DNA of 64,000 nucleotides from Ulota crispa (GCA_963920765.1 OY987251.1:4280501-4344500), one strand, 5' to 3'; shown: positions 36,601-48,769, numbered from the stretch's first letter. Notes: generated from the letters alone by a model not told the origin. Translations and numbers: made by a program.

Positions 36601-39004
36601 TCGGGAACCGTACAGGCACACAAAAGTAAACCTAAATTGACTGGAAAGTACTTTGCAAATTCGTAGACGAATAAATCATTGCCTATTCTACATTTCGATT
36701 CCTGCAAAATATTGTATAGGGAGAAAAAGCAAACCTTCATCGGGTTGAATAATCTCCATACGAATCTCCATGGATGACCGACCCACCCATGCAACCGCGC
36801 CTCTCATCAGAAGATCTTTCTCCACGAACAGAGGCTTCTTCATGCTGATTTTGTCCACAGATGCAGTCACCAAAAGCAATGGCCGGGTCATGTGATTGTC
36901 ATCTGAACAATGCTGCCAGCATATAGACTCTCATTCTCTAGTCAAATATGCATCAACTGCTTGTGCCCCACCCATTTCACTGCTTTTCAGCCACTGACAT
37001 CAGAATCAGGGGCGCCAACTATTTAAAATTAGGGAAAATTTCATGGATACCCCTGAAGTTTGCAATAATTTCATAGATACCCCTGCTTTTTCAGAAATTT
37101 CACAAAGACCTTTGGACCAAAATTTTCAAGCGTTTTTTTCTTTGTGCATGCCACTTCCCTTCTTCTTTTGTGCACACACATAACAAGAAAGAAGTAGTGG
37201 GTGCACAAAGGCAGAAGGGAAGTGGCATGCACAACAAAAAATGCTTGATAATTTTGGTCCAAGGGTATCTGTGAAATTTCTGAAAAAGCAGGGGTATCTA
37301 TGAAATTATTGCAAACTTCAGGGGTATCCATGAAAATTTCCCTTAAAATTAATGCTTCCTGTCTCAAAGAAAGAAACAAGAATCATCATTGACACTCGTC
37401 TATCCAAAACGGAAGATTGCCAAATCCCTAGAATAACTGCCGAAATGTTTCTCAAATACGTGCAAATTTAACGTTCCTCTACAAAAAGGTCTGTGCATTC
37501 ACGGAATCAACATCTCATCCTTCGATATCAGAATCCATGATACCAATCCTCCAAAACTTCATCTGCATTTCGGAAAACGTTTTCCAAAAAGGACAAAGCT
37601 TCAAGAAGGAACAAAAAACTAATCAGCAAATAGTTATGCTTAATGGCCAGACACCATCGATAATTGAAGGTTTGTGATTAATGAATGAATTCCCAGGTTT
37701 ACAATGAATATTAGCCACTCTTACAACTACTTCAGAACAGTAGCTTAAGAATGGAAAGGAAGTAGCTTACTGTTGCCATAGAAGGTTATGTCAAGCAAAA
37801 GTTTAATTTTATTATATTTTTGAACCATCCTGCTTGCCCTTAAACGTCCATAGGGCATAGTATATACGCTGACATATATTTGTCATTTGCTACCAATAAG
37901 AAATTTTAATTTGGGATCTCAAGTAGCCCACTAGAACCGCATTGATCTATTCTCCTATTCTTTGTTGGTCTCAAATGTAGTAGAGGTGTGGATCCATTCC
38001 AAATACAAGAAAAATACTCCATATTGTACTGATCGGAGCGGCACGCTCAGACATTTAAGGGTCAAACTATACATGTACTGTGTACAATCAATTTATACTT
38101 CAAATAAATTGCAAACTTCACTAGAAGAAATCCTCCAATAAACGACTGGTTCACAAAATGTCCTAAACGACTGTCATTGAATCATTGTAGAGTCGTTTAA
38201 GACATTTGCAGTTGTCGTGAACCAGGACATGTTTTTCTTTTAGTGATTGCACGGCGAGACAATCGCTAACTCCTTGGAATTTGCAGAACATGCTTCACGT
38301 GATAAGAGAGTTGACAACCAACAATCTATTAAATTTTAAAACCTAATATTTTAAGAGGATTCTGGTGGAATGATGTGGAGCTATTGTGCAGCTACAACGA
38401 AAATTTCAGAAAGAATTCATCAGGAGACAATCAAAAAAGTCTCAAATAGGCCAAGATTGTAAGAATCCAGAGTCGCCGAAATTAAAAATTGGCATACCTT
38501 CATGGCGATGGTGCCAGCCAAAGCATCCAAATCCTCCAACAGCTTGCCAATGCGGCACCCGTTCCACGGATTCCGATACTGCTCCCGCAGAATGCCGTCC
38601 CGCGCGAGTCCATACCACACGCTCGTCCGGCTCATCGACGGCGTGCGGCTCATGACGACCTCCGTCGTCGGGACAGACGCACTCTCACCCGTCCCATCGC
38701 GCTCCCGAATGCTGGCCCGCGCTTGCCACAGCGCGGCCGTCACGGGCGAATGATTCATGCCCGGCCACAGCATCCCCGACGCCTCCTCCCTCGACAGCAC
38801 GGGCTGCTGCGCCGGTCCCATTGTCCACGACGACTGCGGCGACGGCACCACGCTCGCGCCATCGCCGTTGCCGCCGCTCTTGGCATCGTCGGAGGAGGCG
38901 GATGATGAGAACGGCGATGTCAGGCGGGGAATGAGATAGTGTCGGGGAATTTGTGGCACCAACGACGTAGCGATGCGCCGGCGCACAAGCGAGGCGGGCG
39001 CCAT
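32635..39004 (-). CDS. acyl-CoA thioesterase, double hotdog, ACOT9/10-like
   Basis: Hydrolyses acyl-CoA thioesters to free fatty acid and CoA. Exons in order are 39004-38498, 36912-36735, 35928-35690, 35185-34952, 34039-33911 and 32793-32635. Frames join and give 481 residues. The start MAPASLVRRRIATSLV is Arg/Ser-rich and lacks acidic residues, so mitochondrial (or plastid) targeting is likely. The family signature REQYRNPWNGCRIGKLLEDL, then DALAGTIAMKHC, closes exon 1 and opens exon 2. Hotdog 1 continues with TRPLLLVTASVDKI and GAVAWVGRSSMEIRMEI. Exon 3 is a charged linker (NQLIPETEEEQRLYAQGEA). Hotdog 2 has MHGRIFGGFLMRRAYELAF at about residue 345, then HVDFRKPVDVGNLLRFKACV. The end is VLPETEEEARGYLARYDAD. 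Introns 1, 3 and 4 carry at least six small transposons. No stop or frameshift interrupts the exons. Confidence 0.95.
32872..32990. repeat. short tandem repeats in intron 5 of the thioesterase gene
   Basis: Imperfect 14-18 bp units of the form TGTCCAAATTGACA repeat over about 120 bp. The same intron also has an uninterrupted A29 run at 33601-33629. Confidence 0.65.
34125..34436. mobile_element. Mutator-like MITE, copy 1
   Basis: A 312-bp inverted-repeat element starts GGGAAATTTCATGGATACC and ends GGTTTCCATGAAATTTTCCC. It is flanked by the perfect 9-bp duplication TTGAAAATA on both sides. Nine-base duplications are typical of Mutator-like elements. Copies 2 and 3 lie at 37032-37342 and 54433-54743. 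This one is in intron 4 of the thioesterase gene. Confidence 0.85.
34510..34912. mobile_element. hAT-like MITE beside an exon of the thioesterase gene
   Basis: 403 bp with ends GGGAGCGACTAGGTGGACAC and the exact inverse, flanked by the perfect 8-bp duplication GCTGGAAA. The arms also share an inverted CATTTGTGACA-type segment. Its right edge is only 39 bp from the donor site at 34951, which appears intact. Confidence 0.85.
35351..35585. mobile_element. TTAA-type MITE (about 230-bp family), copy in intron 3
   Basis: Flanked by TTAA at 35347 and 35586. Ends are CCCTTAAACGACC and GGTCCTTTTAAGGG. The interior matches 37837-38061, 48772-48997 and 49002-49223, with landmarks CATTTGAGATCAACAAAG and TTTTTGGTAGCAAATGCCAG. 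Non-coding. Confidence 0.8.
37032..37342. mobile_element. Mutator-like MITE, copy 2
   Basis: 311 bp, same family as 34125-34436, flanked by the perfect 9-bp duplication TTAAAATTA. It lies in intron 1 of the thioesterase gene. Confidence 0.85.
37837..38061. mobile_element. TTAA-type MITE, degenerate copy in intron 1
   Basis: Same about 230-bp family as 35351-35585 (start CCCTTAAACGTCC, end ACATTTAAGGG). The flanks read CTTG and TCAA instead of TTAA, so the target sites have mutated or the insertion is old. Confidence 0.7.
38119..38245. mobile_element. CACTA-like MITE in intron 1
   Basis: 127 bp with ends CACTAGAAGAAA and TTTTCTTTTAGTG. Inner arms are inverted (GGTTCACAAAATGTCCTAAACG and its inverse, partly diverged). 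It is related to 22773-22916. Confidence 0.7.
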
Positions 39005-39111
39005 AGCTGGAGCATGGAACCAAGCTTTGTTGCGACGAAAGCCTGCGCTCAACTACCTGCCGGCCGGTGTGCATGGACGCTAGTCTACCTGAGTTATACA
39101 GAAGAAATACA

Positions 39112-39197
39112 GAATGCCAAAAGTATTTCGTATGCCAAAAGTATTTCGTATGCCAAAAGTATTTCGTATGCCAAAAGTATTTTGTATGCCAAAAGGT
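39112..39197. repeat. 18-bp minisatellite before the thioesterase start
   Basis: Four to five tandem copies of GCCAAAAGTATTTCGTAT lie about 110-190 bp upstream of the ATG, so in the promoter or 5' UTR. Related units continue at 39615-39730 and 40315-40370, beyond inserted elements. Confidence 0.8.
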
Positions 39198-39199
39198 AG

Positions 39200-39609
39200 G
39201 GAATTGATATGCGTACCACACCTTCTTGACTATCCCACCACTCCCCGGGGTAAATTTTAGATTTCTACCATCAAAAAGCTGAAATTGAGAATTTGGAATT
39301 CAGATTTGGACTCAGAGACTTGGATTTTGTCTATAACCATAAAAAAATGTTGTAATTGAACAACACTCAATGAAAAAGCTTAGTTGGGGGGGAAAGTATA
39401 ACTTTTACTTTTGTTTATAAAAAAGGTAAGCTTTTTCATTGGGTGTTGTGCAATTAGAACTTTTTTTGTGATTCTAAACAAAATCACAGTTTTTGAGTCC
39501 AAATCTGAATTCCAAATTCTCAAATTCAGATTTTTGATGGTAGAAATCTAAAATTTACCCCAAGGTGTGGTGAGATAGTCAAGAAGGTGTGGTACGCATA
39601 TCAATTCCC
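39200..39609. mobile_element. foldback MITE inserted in the minisatellite
   Basis: Ends GGGAATTGATATGCGTACCA and its exact inverse, with long near-complete inverted arms. Same family as 22251-22663. GCCAAAAG-type minisatellite units lie on both sides, so it split the minisatellite. Confidence 0.8.
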
Positions 39610-39649
39610 CAAAAGTTATTTATATGTCAAAGTATTTTGCATTTCAAAC

Positions 39650-39905
39650 GTATTTTGTATGCCACAAATATTTCGCATTTCAAACGTATTTTGTATGCCA
39701 CAAATATTTCGTATGCTAAAGGTAGACCATATGTCGAGCGTATTTTGTATGCTGAAGAAATACCGTATGCCCAGGAAACCCTGTGTAGGCTTATCGCCCG
39801 AGGTGGATTGATCCCCCCCTCCCATTGGCGCCCCTGCCCTAGATGGGAAATGCTATATTGTGACCAGGGATATGTGAGGTGTGTCTAGATTTTTTTATCA
39901 AAATA
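39650..39905. repeat. direct duplication, second copy at 40325-40560
   Basis: About 250 bp shared with 40325-40560, including GAAGAAATACCGT, GAAACCCTGT and GGGATATGTGAGGTGTG. The element at 39914-40308 separates the copies. Confidence 0.7.
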
Positions 39906-39913
39906 TTCATTTC

Positions 39914-40308
39914 GGGAATTGCTAACATGATACCCTAAATTGTTAATGTGACACCCATTGTGAGCATGACATGGGATTTTTAATGCTGAATTTTTATTTG
40001 TATAAAAATATTATTTTCACCTTTATCATTTTAAGGATATATTCAAAAAAAAGGTACGTTTAAATTTGAAACAAAAAACTTAGGATTTTTGAGTCACTTA
40101 AAGCAAAAATATATCAAAAAATAGCAATTATAGTGCAATAAAAATTTGAAATAAAATTGTATTTGTTCTTTTTTCTTTCAAGGAAGTGATAATTCTATGA
40201 TTGAATGAAAGATGGACCACTTGAACAAATCAAAAATAGCACCAAGTTATCAAATTTCATGCTCTCAAACAATGTCATGTTAGCAATTTAGGGTATCCAG
40301 CAATTCCC
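39914..40308. mobile_element. hAT-like MITE, relative of 16614-17013
   Basis: Starts GGGAATTGCTAACATGATAC and ends with a related inverse, CAGCAATTCCC. The interior shares TGAACAAATCAAAAATAGCA-like and inverted segments with the copy in paralogue B. No clear target duplication remains. Confidence 0.65.
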
Positions 40309-40324
40309 CCAAAGATATTTCAAA

Positions 40325-40560
40325 TGCCAAAAGTACTTTGTAAGTCAAAAGTATTTTGTATACCAAAGGTAAACTACATGTCTAGTGTATTTTGTATGTT
40401 GAAGAAATACCGTGTGTCGAGGAAACCCTGTATAGGCTTGACACCCAAGGTGAATTGACCCCCTCATTGCCCCTTGCCTTGCCTGGATGAGGAATGCTAT
40501 ATGTATTGTGACTAGGGATATGTGAGGTGTGTGCCTAGATTTTTTATCAAAATATTTAAT
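40325..40560. repeat. second copy of the 39650-39905 duplication
   Basis: See 39650-39905. At its right edge it continues into the dispersed repeat (40540-40730) also found at 10326-10526. Confidence 0.7.
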
Positions 40561-40730
40561 TTCATCTGTAATCGTATACATAGGACCCTATAATTGTACA
40601 TTTTAAACCTTTTTGAAAAAATTGCTTTTTTTAATAATTTTATCATTGATTTTGAGCTCAAAATTGGTTCTTGCTCACCAAATCTTGGCTCATTGTTCAC
40701 AAACTCATCATTTACGCTTATGAAATAGCA
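40540..40730. repeat. dispersed repeat, first copy at 10326-10526
   Basis: Direct-orientation match described under 10326-10526. Non-coding. Confidence 0.6.
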
Positions 40731-41260
40731 TCGTCCCTGCCTAGATGAATGGGTCCTTAGGGCTTTGTCCTTTGCACATCCATGTATTTGGGACAAGGTG
40801 AAAAGTAATAAGTTATCCCCTATTTTTGTAGTATTCAATTATTTCATCCTCCATAGATCTTGTATATCAAATCAAGGCCAGTGGATCCAAGGATGAAGTC
40901 AAAATCTCTAATTTCAACCTTTTGATGATAAATTTTTGAACTCACAAAATTTTGGAATGTAAAAAAGTGGACTTAGCCCCAAAACCTCATAACATCGATA
41001 ACCCCTAAATGCCCAAGGCTTTTTTGAGTTTCTTGGAATTTTCATAGAATTGAACAATCAACTAATCTTTTCATAAATTTCATCAAGTTTTTTGTCCATT
41101 GTAAACAAACAAATGGAAACTAAACATATTAGAGAAAACACAACAATATTACTTCTATTTTGAGAGATTATAATGTTTGAACATAAGGGTGCTAAAATTG
41201 CAAAAGTGACTTGAAGTCTTTCAATCCCCACCAAAAAAAAACATGAGGTTTAAAGTCATT

Positions 41261-41700
41261 AAGGTAGAAACACCTTACATGGACACTAGCCTTTTTCAAA
41301 CCCCTAGAATCCCGCCAAAGCAAACCCTAGTTGCATGCAAATCAAACCCTTATTGCACACAAATGTAACAAGTGTTGTTCTATATTCAAGTTGCACTAAC
41401 CATTTTAAGCATTAAAGTATTTTTTATTTGAAACTCTCAAGCTCACTCATTTGGCCTTCTCCTTGTTTGTTTTCCCAAGGTTCAATGACCAATTTACATC
41501 ATATCTAGGGGCCACAATAGGTGTATATACAACATTGTCTTCAAAAATCCATCCTTTATACATAAAACTGCAAAATAATATGAGGACAATGTCTTGCCCA
41601 TCTATGTCCAATTGCTAACCAAAGTTTGATTTCAAAATCTAAGTGCACCAACCTCTTGAATTGATTTCACAAAAGTGTCCATATAAGGTGCTTCTACCTT
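41261..41700. mobile_element. AAGGTAG-family MITE, copy 1
   Basis: 440 bp with inverted ends AAGGTAGAAACACCTTACAT and the near-perfect inverse ATAAGGTGCTTCTACCTT. The termini AAGGTAG/CTACCTT are shared with 48366-48769 and 58105-58472. Confidence 0.7.
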
Positions 41701-43205
41701 ACATGTTTAACGTCAATCAATTTACGGTTTTCAAAATCAACTCCTACATTTTTTTTAATCCCTAAATGCCCAAGCCTTTTTTTTTTTGTTGTGAAAGTCA
41801 TTGAAAACTGCCTTTTTAGAGGAATTAGTAGAAAGGTAGGAAAAAAAGTTTTTTTGAAAATCCAATCGTAAGATCTTGCTCTAAACTATGGGAGGTACTT
41901 GTGGGAAAAATTTAGCTCATTCTAGATGTAGACAAGTGAGATATTGACATCTGAAGTATAAAAAATAGTTTTTTTCTTGACTGCCCAAAATTTTCAAAAA
42001 CTTGTGACTGCTCCTATATCAAAATACCTGCTCTACACAAAGTTGAGGTTTTTTTTCCATGTAGAAGACCAAGTTAGGTAAGTGCGGGAGAATTTTAAAA
42101 TGAATCAGAGGTGTGAATCATACTTTGTAAAAGCTTGCAATGTTGTAAGGCCATGAAATTTTCATATACACTAGGCAAAATTGGAAGAATTATGTAAAAT
42201 TCAAAAACTTGAATTACTTTGATTCAAATGGTGAAAACCAAGGAATCATTTCTACCACAACTTGGAAAAAAAATTCAAGTTGCAGTCAAATGGCACCAAT
42301 GCTGGGGCTTGCATGCCAAACATTCATTTGTTAGCACCAATGTTAGTCTCCACGTGGAGCACATGGACAAACATGGAATTAGTTGAAGTTGAAGCTTTGA
42401 AATCTAATGCAGTCAATGGAACTTGAATCCTTTGTGAAGGATAACTTATACCTGGCGGCTAGCCCATTTTTCACTTGCTCTAGGGTGATTGCAAGAAACA
42501 CTTATACTATTTTCTGTCCCCTTCACCTCCTACATGGGGTTTTTGGCTCTTATCTTTTGTGTACCAAGTCATTTTGACCTGGAATTTCAAAGTAATGTTT
42601 GCTTCAAAGTTATAGAGGTTCAAGAATTATTTTTTAAATTTACTTTCCTATTTTTAAATAGCCCCTGATAGGTGTCTATCTTGGCCATTTTTGAGGTGTT
42701 TATTACTATTTTGGGTCCAAAAAAGAAAATCTTGTGCCACAAATCAAGGAAGTTGTTTATCGTAAAGCATTACATGGATGTGTAGAAGGGTTTCACAAAA
42801 TTCTAGATTCCATGCCATGCACATTGTCTCAAAGTGGGCATCCATTCTCCTTGCATTGGTGAAATTAAAAAGAATTCCTCCAAAAACTGCTAGCATCAAT
42901 TGAAGCTACTCAAAGAGATATAAATTGGCCAATTTTTGTTTTATTTTTTGAATTTTTTCCTATTTTCTAAAAAGCAGAAAGGAAATTGTCTTTTTGTTGG
43001 CCTGTCCCTCTATTTTGTGCATAATTTTTAAAATAATTTTTTTCTAGGTCTGAGTTTTCACGAGTATGTTGCTTTAAGTGCTTTAGAAATTTTCCATATT
43101 TTATTTTATTTATAAAAAATTTGTTTCAAAGGCTCATAATACTACCTAGTACTACTAGTTTTAAGGGTGTTTGAGACAAAATTGTGAAGTGTTTCTTGCA
43201 ACTAC
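41701..43205. other. AT-rich intergenic DNA
   Basis: No supportable gene. A phrase like TTAATCCCTAAATGCCCAAG occurs at about 40990 and 41757 in the same orientation and may be remnants of TTAA-type ends. Confidence 0.4.
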
Positions 43206-43208
43206 TAC

Positions 43209-43307
43209 TACTACAAGGAAACCATGGTCAAATTGACTAAAAAATGTGACCTAATCTACAGTTAGGTCACATTTTTTTGTTAATTCGACCATGGTTTCCC
43301 CATAGTA
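43209..43307. mobile_element. small CACTA-like hairpin element
   Basis: About 100 bp. CTACTACAAGGAAACCATGG and the inverse CCATGGTTTCCCCATAGTA frame a perfect inner hairpin around GTGACCTAATCTACAGTTAG. Confidence 0.65.
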
Positions 43308-43792
43308 TACCCTCTATCTCTCCCTCTTTCTCTCGGTCCTCAACTCGGATGCGTTAGGGCTTATTAAACACCTTTACAGTAATTAACTTGGATGCATTAG
43401 GGTGTGCTAAATTTCTTTAACATGAGAATGTTTGTGATTGCAATTGTGCCACATAACATGAGGCAAGTGGGAGCTACATAGCTTTTGATTAAGACCCCAA
43501 CCCATAGAAAATTTCATCTAAAGGATAAGGTTCTTTAAACTTGTCTTTGAACTAGTAGATTTGGACTTCTTGAACAAAGATTTTCAAACCCCATCTCTCT
43601 CCTCTAAGGCACGCTTGCACCAAAGCCTTCATCATCATGCTTGTTGCTTTTCTATTTTGTTTCACTTCTCCCTAGTTCAAAAGGCGTGCTTTTTTAAAGC
43701 GCAAGTCTTTTGTAATGCAAGTAGGAGCCTGGAGCGTTCTTGTATAAAGCAACTACTTGCAATTGATGGCCGATACTACAATCACTACAAAA

Positions 43793-43974
43793 GAAGGGTC
43801 ATTTTATGACTAGTGTATATGACTCTTGATTGCCATCCAAAATGAGTCATTTTGGAGAGCATACAATTTACACTATATATGACTCTATTATATGACTTTT
43901 CAAAATACGACTCATTTTGGATGGCAATCAAGAGTCATATGCACTAGTCATAAAATGACCCTTCTCTTGTAGTA
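43793..43974. mobile_element. CACTA-like MITE with AAT target duplication
   Basis: 182 bp with ends CACTACAAAAGAAGGGTC and GACCCTTCTCTTGTAGTA, and inverted arms through most of its length. AAT lies on both sides; 3-bp duplications and CACTA ends define this superfamily. Confidence 0.85.
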
Positions 43975-46900
43975 AATGGCAAAACAAATTCCTCCATTGC
44001 TTGATCTTTTACGCACCTCGTTTTGTTTTTTCAAGCCTTTGTTTGCAATTTGGCTCGGCATAGATAACAATAGGCTGTAGGGTTGAAGACATCTTGCAAG
44101 CATTTGAAAACTAACTTGTGATTTTTTTTCTCACATGGGTGCAAGTGAGACCCTCAAACTTGACAAATTCTTACAAAAGCTATGAAACAAAGTATATAGG
44201 AAATTTTATCTGCATTTACTATTGAGATATCTCTATATCTGTGTACTAGTTGATCTAGTATCATATGTAATTGTGCTTGGGTATTTGTGACACACATAAA
44301 TTGGTGTTGTACAATGCTAAGCTTTCAAATGGGGTAATTACTTTTGAAATGAATTGGGAGGGATTTGAAAATACCACTAAAATGTGAGTGACTATGTCTT
44401 TGCCTCTCTATGTCTCCCTCTCTCTCCTTCTCTCTCTCAAATATTGAGGTTGAGTTACATGCCCTTACATGGGACTCAATGCTCTCTGAAAATTTTAAGA
44501 ATAGCTCAAGCACTAAGGCTTGCTTTTGAATAAATAGAGTCATTTAGCAACATGATTGTTTCTTTTTACAACTCGTGTGTATATCTGTAGATACATTGGA
44601 ACAAAACCTGTGTACAATCTATTGATACGTATGCGTCATCTAGTGATACCCGCATATACCCAGACATAGACAAAGTATAGCCTATGACTATACACGGGTG
44701 CTTACGATTGAGTAAAAAAAGAACTAGATGGGTACATATTGTAGGGTATCAGCATGACCCTCCAAATTGGCACTTTGATGGCTGCCTGGCAAAACATACC
44801 CCTATTTGCAATCATCCCTCTTGCAAAGTGATTCTACATTGGTTCTTGGAGCTTGGGTGTTTTTTGTTGCATGCAATTTGCAACTTTCATGCTTGGCAAT
44901 GTGGTTGCAGAAATGACTAACCAAGTTTCCCTGGTTTCATTGGGCTATACTAAGAGATAGGATTTGCTGCTCTAAAACGTTGGAGTTTTGTGCTTGAACA
45001 AGACAACAATGATATAGTGAAAATAGCTTGTCAAGTCTTTTTGCTTAGTTTATTTTTTGATGCGGATAACAATTGTTGTCATGCTGAAGACACCTTGTGT
45101 ACATCCTCTAACATGCTTTGTGTCTGTTTGGTGGGCATGGGCACAAGTGAGGCGTGACGGCCTAAGAATGGAGCTATACTTTGGACTTAATGCTACCTCT
45201 CTCTCCCTTTGAACCTTTGCAATTGTCTTTCATTTTCATTCTCATCTTTGTTGGCTTGTAATACCCATAGTTGGTTACAAAATTCAATAAGGTGCAATTG
45301 TAGTAAGTTCAAGAATCTGCAAAATGTTTGGTTTTATTTGATACATTAATCCTTCAGTTTTTTGAAACCATAGGGTTGAGAAAATGTATGAATAAACTTT
45401 CAAGAAATTGAATGCATAGTTTTCAAGAACCAATAACAATGTACAAGAACTTGCACAATCTATATGTGAAACCCGCCCTCCCTCCCAGCATCTTCAAGTT
45501 GGTTAGTAAAACTACAAATTAAATGCTAATTGTAAAGATTTCTATGTACCTTTTGAGTAAAAAATTCTCAAAAGTAAGTGTACAAAAATGGATTGCCCTT
45601 GAATTTATGATAATAAATTGCCTCTAGAAGAGTACTATTGTGACTATGAATAGACTGAAAGAGCCTAGTAATGGATTGAATTGAAAAAACTTGTTCTCTC
45701 TGCATTCTATCCACTTAGAAATGGCAAATTTCTTTCTATTTCTCTCATAATTCATATTGTCTGATATGTACTTGATCAAAGTAAAAATGCCGCTACACCA
45801 ATTGGCCAGTGGGCGTCAGATCTCAAATTCTTGTGGTATGATGACCCACTCCCTACTCATTCTCTGGCAGTACAAGCTACGCTAGTAGCACTTAATGCTA
45901 AAGATATTCATGAAGGATTCTTGAGAAGAAATACTCATAGTGAAGCTTATGGTTGATATGAGTCATGAGAGTTGGTCAAACCGATTTTTGAAAAATTCTT
46001 CCTCAAGTTGACAAATTTGGGGTTTGATAAAGAGATAACTACTTTAGGGTCCACAAGGTTTGGAGACCAAAAGAGACACAAGGAGGCAAATGAATCCTTC
46101 AAGCCTCAACAAACTTGCCAACTATAGATGATTGCCGAGCATGATGTGGGAAGTTGGGTTTTTTGAGTCACTTTCTCAATTGAAGCTTGATGCGCACTAT
46201 TGGCTTACAGAGAGTTCCTCTTGAATGCGTACAAACATTGTGATTCTCATTCACATTAAGAGTAATGAAAGGAAGATTAAGATTGAGGGATGGAGGTGGT
46301 GAATCCTTGACATCCACAATGTGCAAATGTATAATACCCTCTTACTTGTGATTTGTGTCCAACGTATTGAGTTGAGCAAAAGAATTGTCTACACAAGGCC
46401 ACCTTTAGAATTGTTGGTAGAAAAAGTCTTTGACATAGTGCCACCAAATCTTGCACCTGGTGCACTCAGTTATATTGGTAAATGCAGAAAGTAATTGGAA
46501 TTGAACTAGAGAGTATTTGAAAATGCCACTACGTGTGGGTGACTTTGTCTACTCTCTTTTTTTTTTCTCACTCTCTTTTATGTTTTGTGTAGTTTGATTG
46601 GAGATGCTTTTTATTTTGTAGCTTCTTTGTAGAAGTTGGTGTTTTTTTCTTAACTAGTAAATATGGAGAACTTTTCTCAAATCCTTCCTTTGTAACCAAC
46701 AATTCATAATAGTAGCAAAAAAAGTTTGGCAATAATTTCTTGTGGAGCATTTCTACCTTTTTTAGCTCAAGCTAATGGAGAAAGAGTAGAAAAGGCAAAT
46801 ATTGAATGGGCAGAGAGGATCCTTGAATGAGATAGAGATTGTAAGATTTTGGGATTTTTCAAAAAGAAAATTGCACATGCATTTTCACATTTTCTTTCAA

Positions 46901-47270
46901 GTCGGTGGATTCTTTCACGCAATCGATTGGTAATCATCTTGAGCCTTCCTTTGAATAGTCTGAAATTAGCTCTAGTGCACTAACGAAAAGTGCGCAGTCG
47001 TCATGGCCGAGGTTTTTGTCTTCCTTCATAAGCAAAATATTACTTCAAGGAAAAAGTCCGCCTCAAAAGAAATGGCAATAAAAAACACGGTGAAAGTTGA
47101 AGGAGAAGGAAATATAGAAGATTTAAATCAAAAGTAGGAAGATCGTGAAGTACTTCAATTGATTGCATTGAAAGAGGTAATGGAGACCATGTTCATTAAA
47201 CAAAGAAAAAATAAGGAATGCAAACTTCAAATTTTAATCTAGCATTTTCAAAAGGTTCAGGATTAAGGCC
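43975..47270. other. intergenic DNA, no convincing gene
   Basis: Only short unconvincing open frames. At 47003 an ATG opens a 44-codon frame (MAEVFVFLHKQNITSRKKSA) that may be a fragment of an older gene, but I cannot identify it. Confidence 0.4.
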
Positions 47271-47276
47271 TCTTAA

Positions 47277-47972
47277 CCCCTAAAGGGCCACTTGTCCTTC
47301 CGAGGGACAAATGGGATTTTAGGCGTGTACTTATGCCTAAACTACTTTATGTAAATTTTTGAAACTTTTACAAAAGATGGGGAATTCAAAGTCTTGTGTG
47401 GGCATCTAATTTTTTCCTCATTCCAACATTTATTGAAGAAGTCAAAAATGAATTTGTGAGAATTTTTGTGCAGCAGGCAATCCAAAAACTTTTTTAAAAA
47501 TTGCATTTTTTTAAAATAAAAATTTGAGGTTAGTTCTTTAGACTTACATATATGTGGGAAGCTTTGATTCATTCAATTCTAATTGATGAGATAAAAGTTA
47601 TGAGAAGTTTTAGTTTGCATGTAGGTACATGCAAACTAAAACTTCTCATAACTTTTATCTCATCAATTAGAATTGAATGAATCAAAGCTTCCCACATATA
47701 TGTAAGTCTAAAGAACTAACCTCAAATTTTTATTTTAAAAAAATGCAATTTTTTAAAAAGTTTTTGGACTGCCTGCTGCACAAAAATTCTCACAAATTCA
47801 TTTTTGACTTCTTCAATAAATGTTGGAATGAGGAAAAAATTAGATGCCCACCCAGGACTTTGAACTCCCCATCTTTTGTAAAAGTTTCAAAAAATTATAT
47901 AAAGTAGTTTAGCCATAAGTGCATGCCCAAAATCCCATTTGCCCCCTATAGGGACAAGTGGTCCTTTAGGGG
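47277..47972. mobile_element. TTAA-flanked near-perfect palindrome, 696 bp
   Basis: TTAA flanks at 47273 and 47973. Ends CCCCTAAAGGGCCACTTGTCC-like and its inverse. The two about 345-bp arms are close to identical, with the centre near 47625, so each arm contains the same 76-codon frame on opposite strands. Parts of the arms recur at 61745-62651 and 62900-63090. Confidence 0.85.
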
Positions 47973-47979
47973 TTAAGGG

Positions 47980-48365
47980 CCAAATGGCCTTTGCATTTGC
48001 CTTTGCCGCCTTGTGTAGCATACAAGCCTTTGCTCTGTGTAGTTTACAAGCCTTTGCTTTTTGTAGCATACAAGCCTTTGCCTAGTGCAACATGCTTACA
48101 AGTCTTTGCCTTGTGTGACATACAAATAAAGAGTCTCAATATTTCTTTTTTCCATTATTTAAGAATATATAGTTACAATTGCATTACTAAAATGAAACCT
48201 ATAAATCATACCAAAATAGAGACACAACTGAAGAAAAATATCTAAAAACACTATCAAGCTTCCATTTTTATTTAATTCACAACCTCCGCACAACCTTTGC
48301 ACTACAGATTTCCCAAATGCTTGTTGATGGTAAATCTAAAATTTACCCCACTCCCCGGTGTGCAT
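47980..48365. other. intergenic DNA with a CAAGCCTTTGC minisatellite
   Basis: At about 48000-48110 the phrase GCATACAAGCCTTTGC is repeated four to six times at 20-25 bp spacing. Nothing else was seen. Confidence 0.6.
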
Positions 48366-48769
48366 AAGGTAGGAGGCTCAAAATCTGTTCAAGCATTTTG
48401 AACCACCCATGTAGGTCATGAACAAATGAACATGAGTTGGTTCTTAAATCGCCCACTTACAATCATTGAATGCATGGAAGAAATGTTGTAAAAGCCAATC
48501 ATTCTCCTTGGATTCTCCAAATCTCTTCACAACTTGCAAGTGAACGGTTTTTGGAAGGTCTAGGGTCATAAATAGGGACCTACAACACATGCCTTTTGAA
48601 AATTCATAAGTAATTCAAAAGTACTTCAAAAAATACAAAACTATTTGTATTACATTCCACATCTATTTCTCTTTGTCTTGAAAAATGAACTAAAGATCCT
48701 TCCATCCATGGAAAACCATGAAAAAGAGGGATGAGCCCTTACATGGTCGGTTTCCGAGCCTCCTACCTT
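48366..48769. mobile_element. AAGGTAG-family MITE, copy 2
   Basis: Ends AAGGTAGGAGGCTC and the exact inverse GAGCCTCCTACCTT. The interior is about 300 bp similar to 58105-58472. It abuts the TTAA element that starts at 48772. Confidence 0.8.

Noticed and set aside
38489..38905. 138-codon plus-strand frame in a GC-rich stretch
   Set aside because: Antisense to exon 1 of the thioesterase, whose family signature is unmistakable on the minus strand.
47342..47907. A pair of 76-codon frames (MNQSFPHICKSKELTS)
   Set aside because: Same explanation: mirror images within the palindromic element at 47277-47972.
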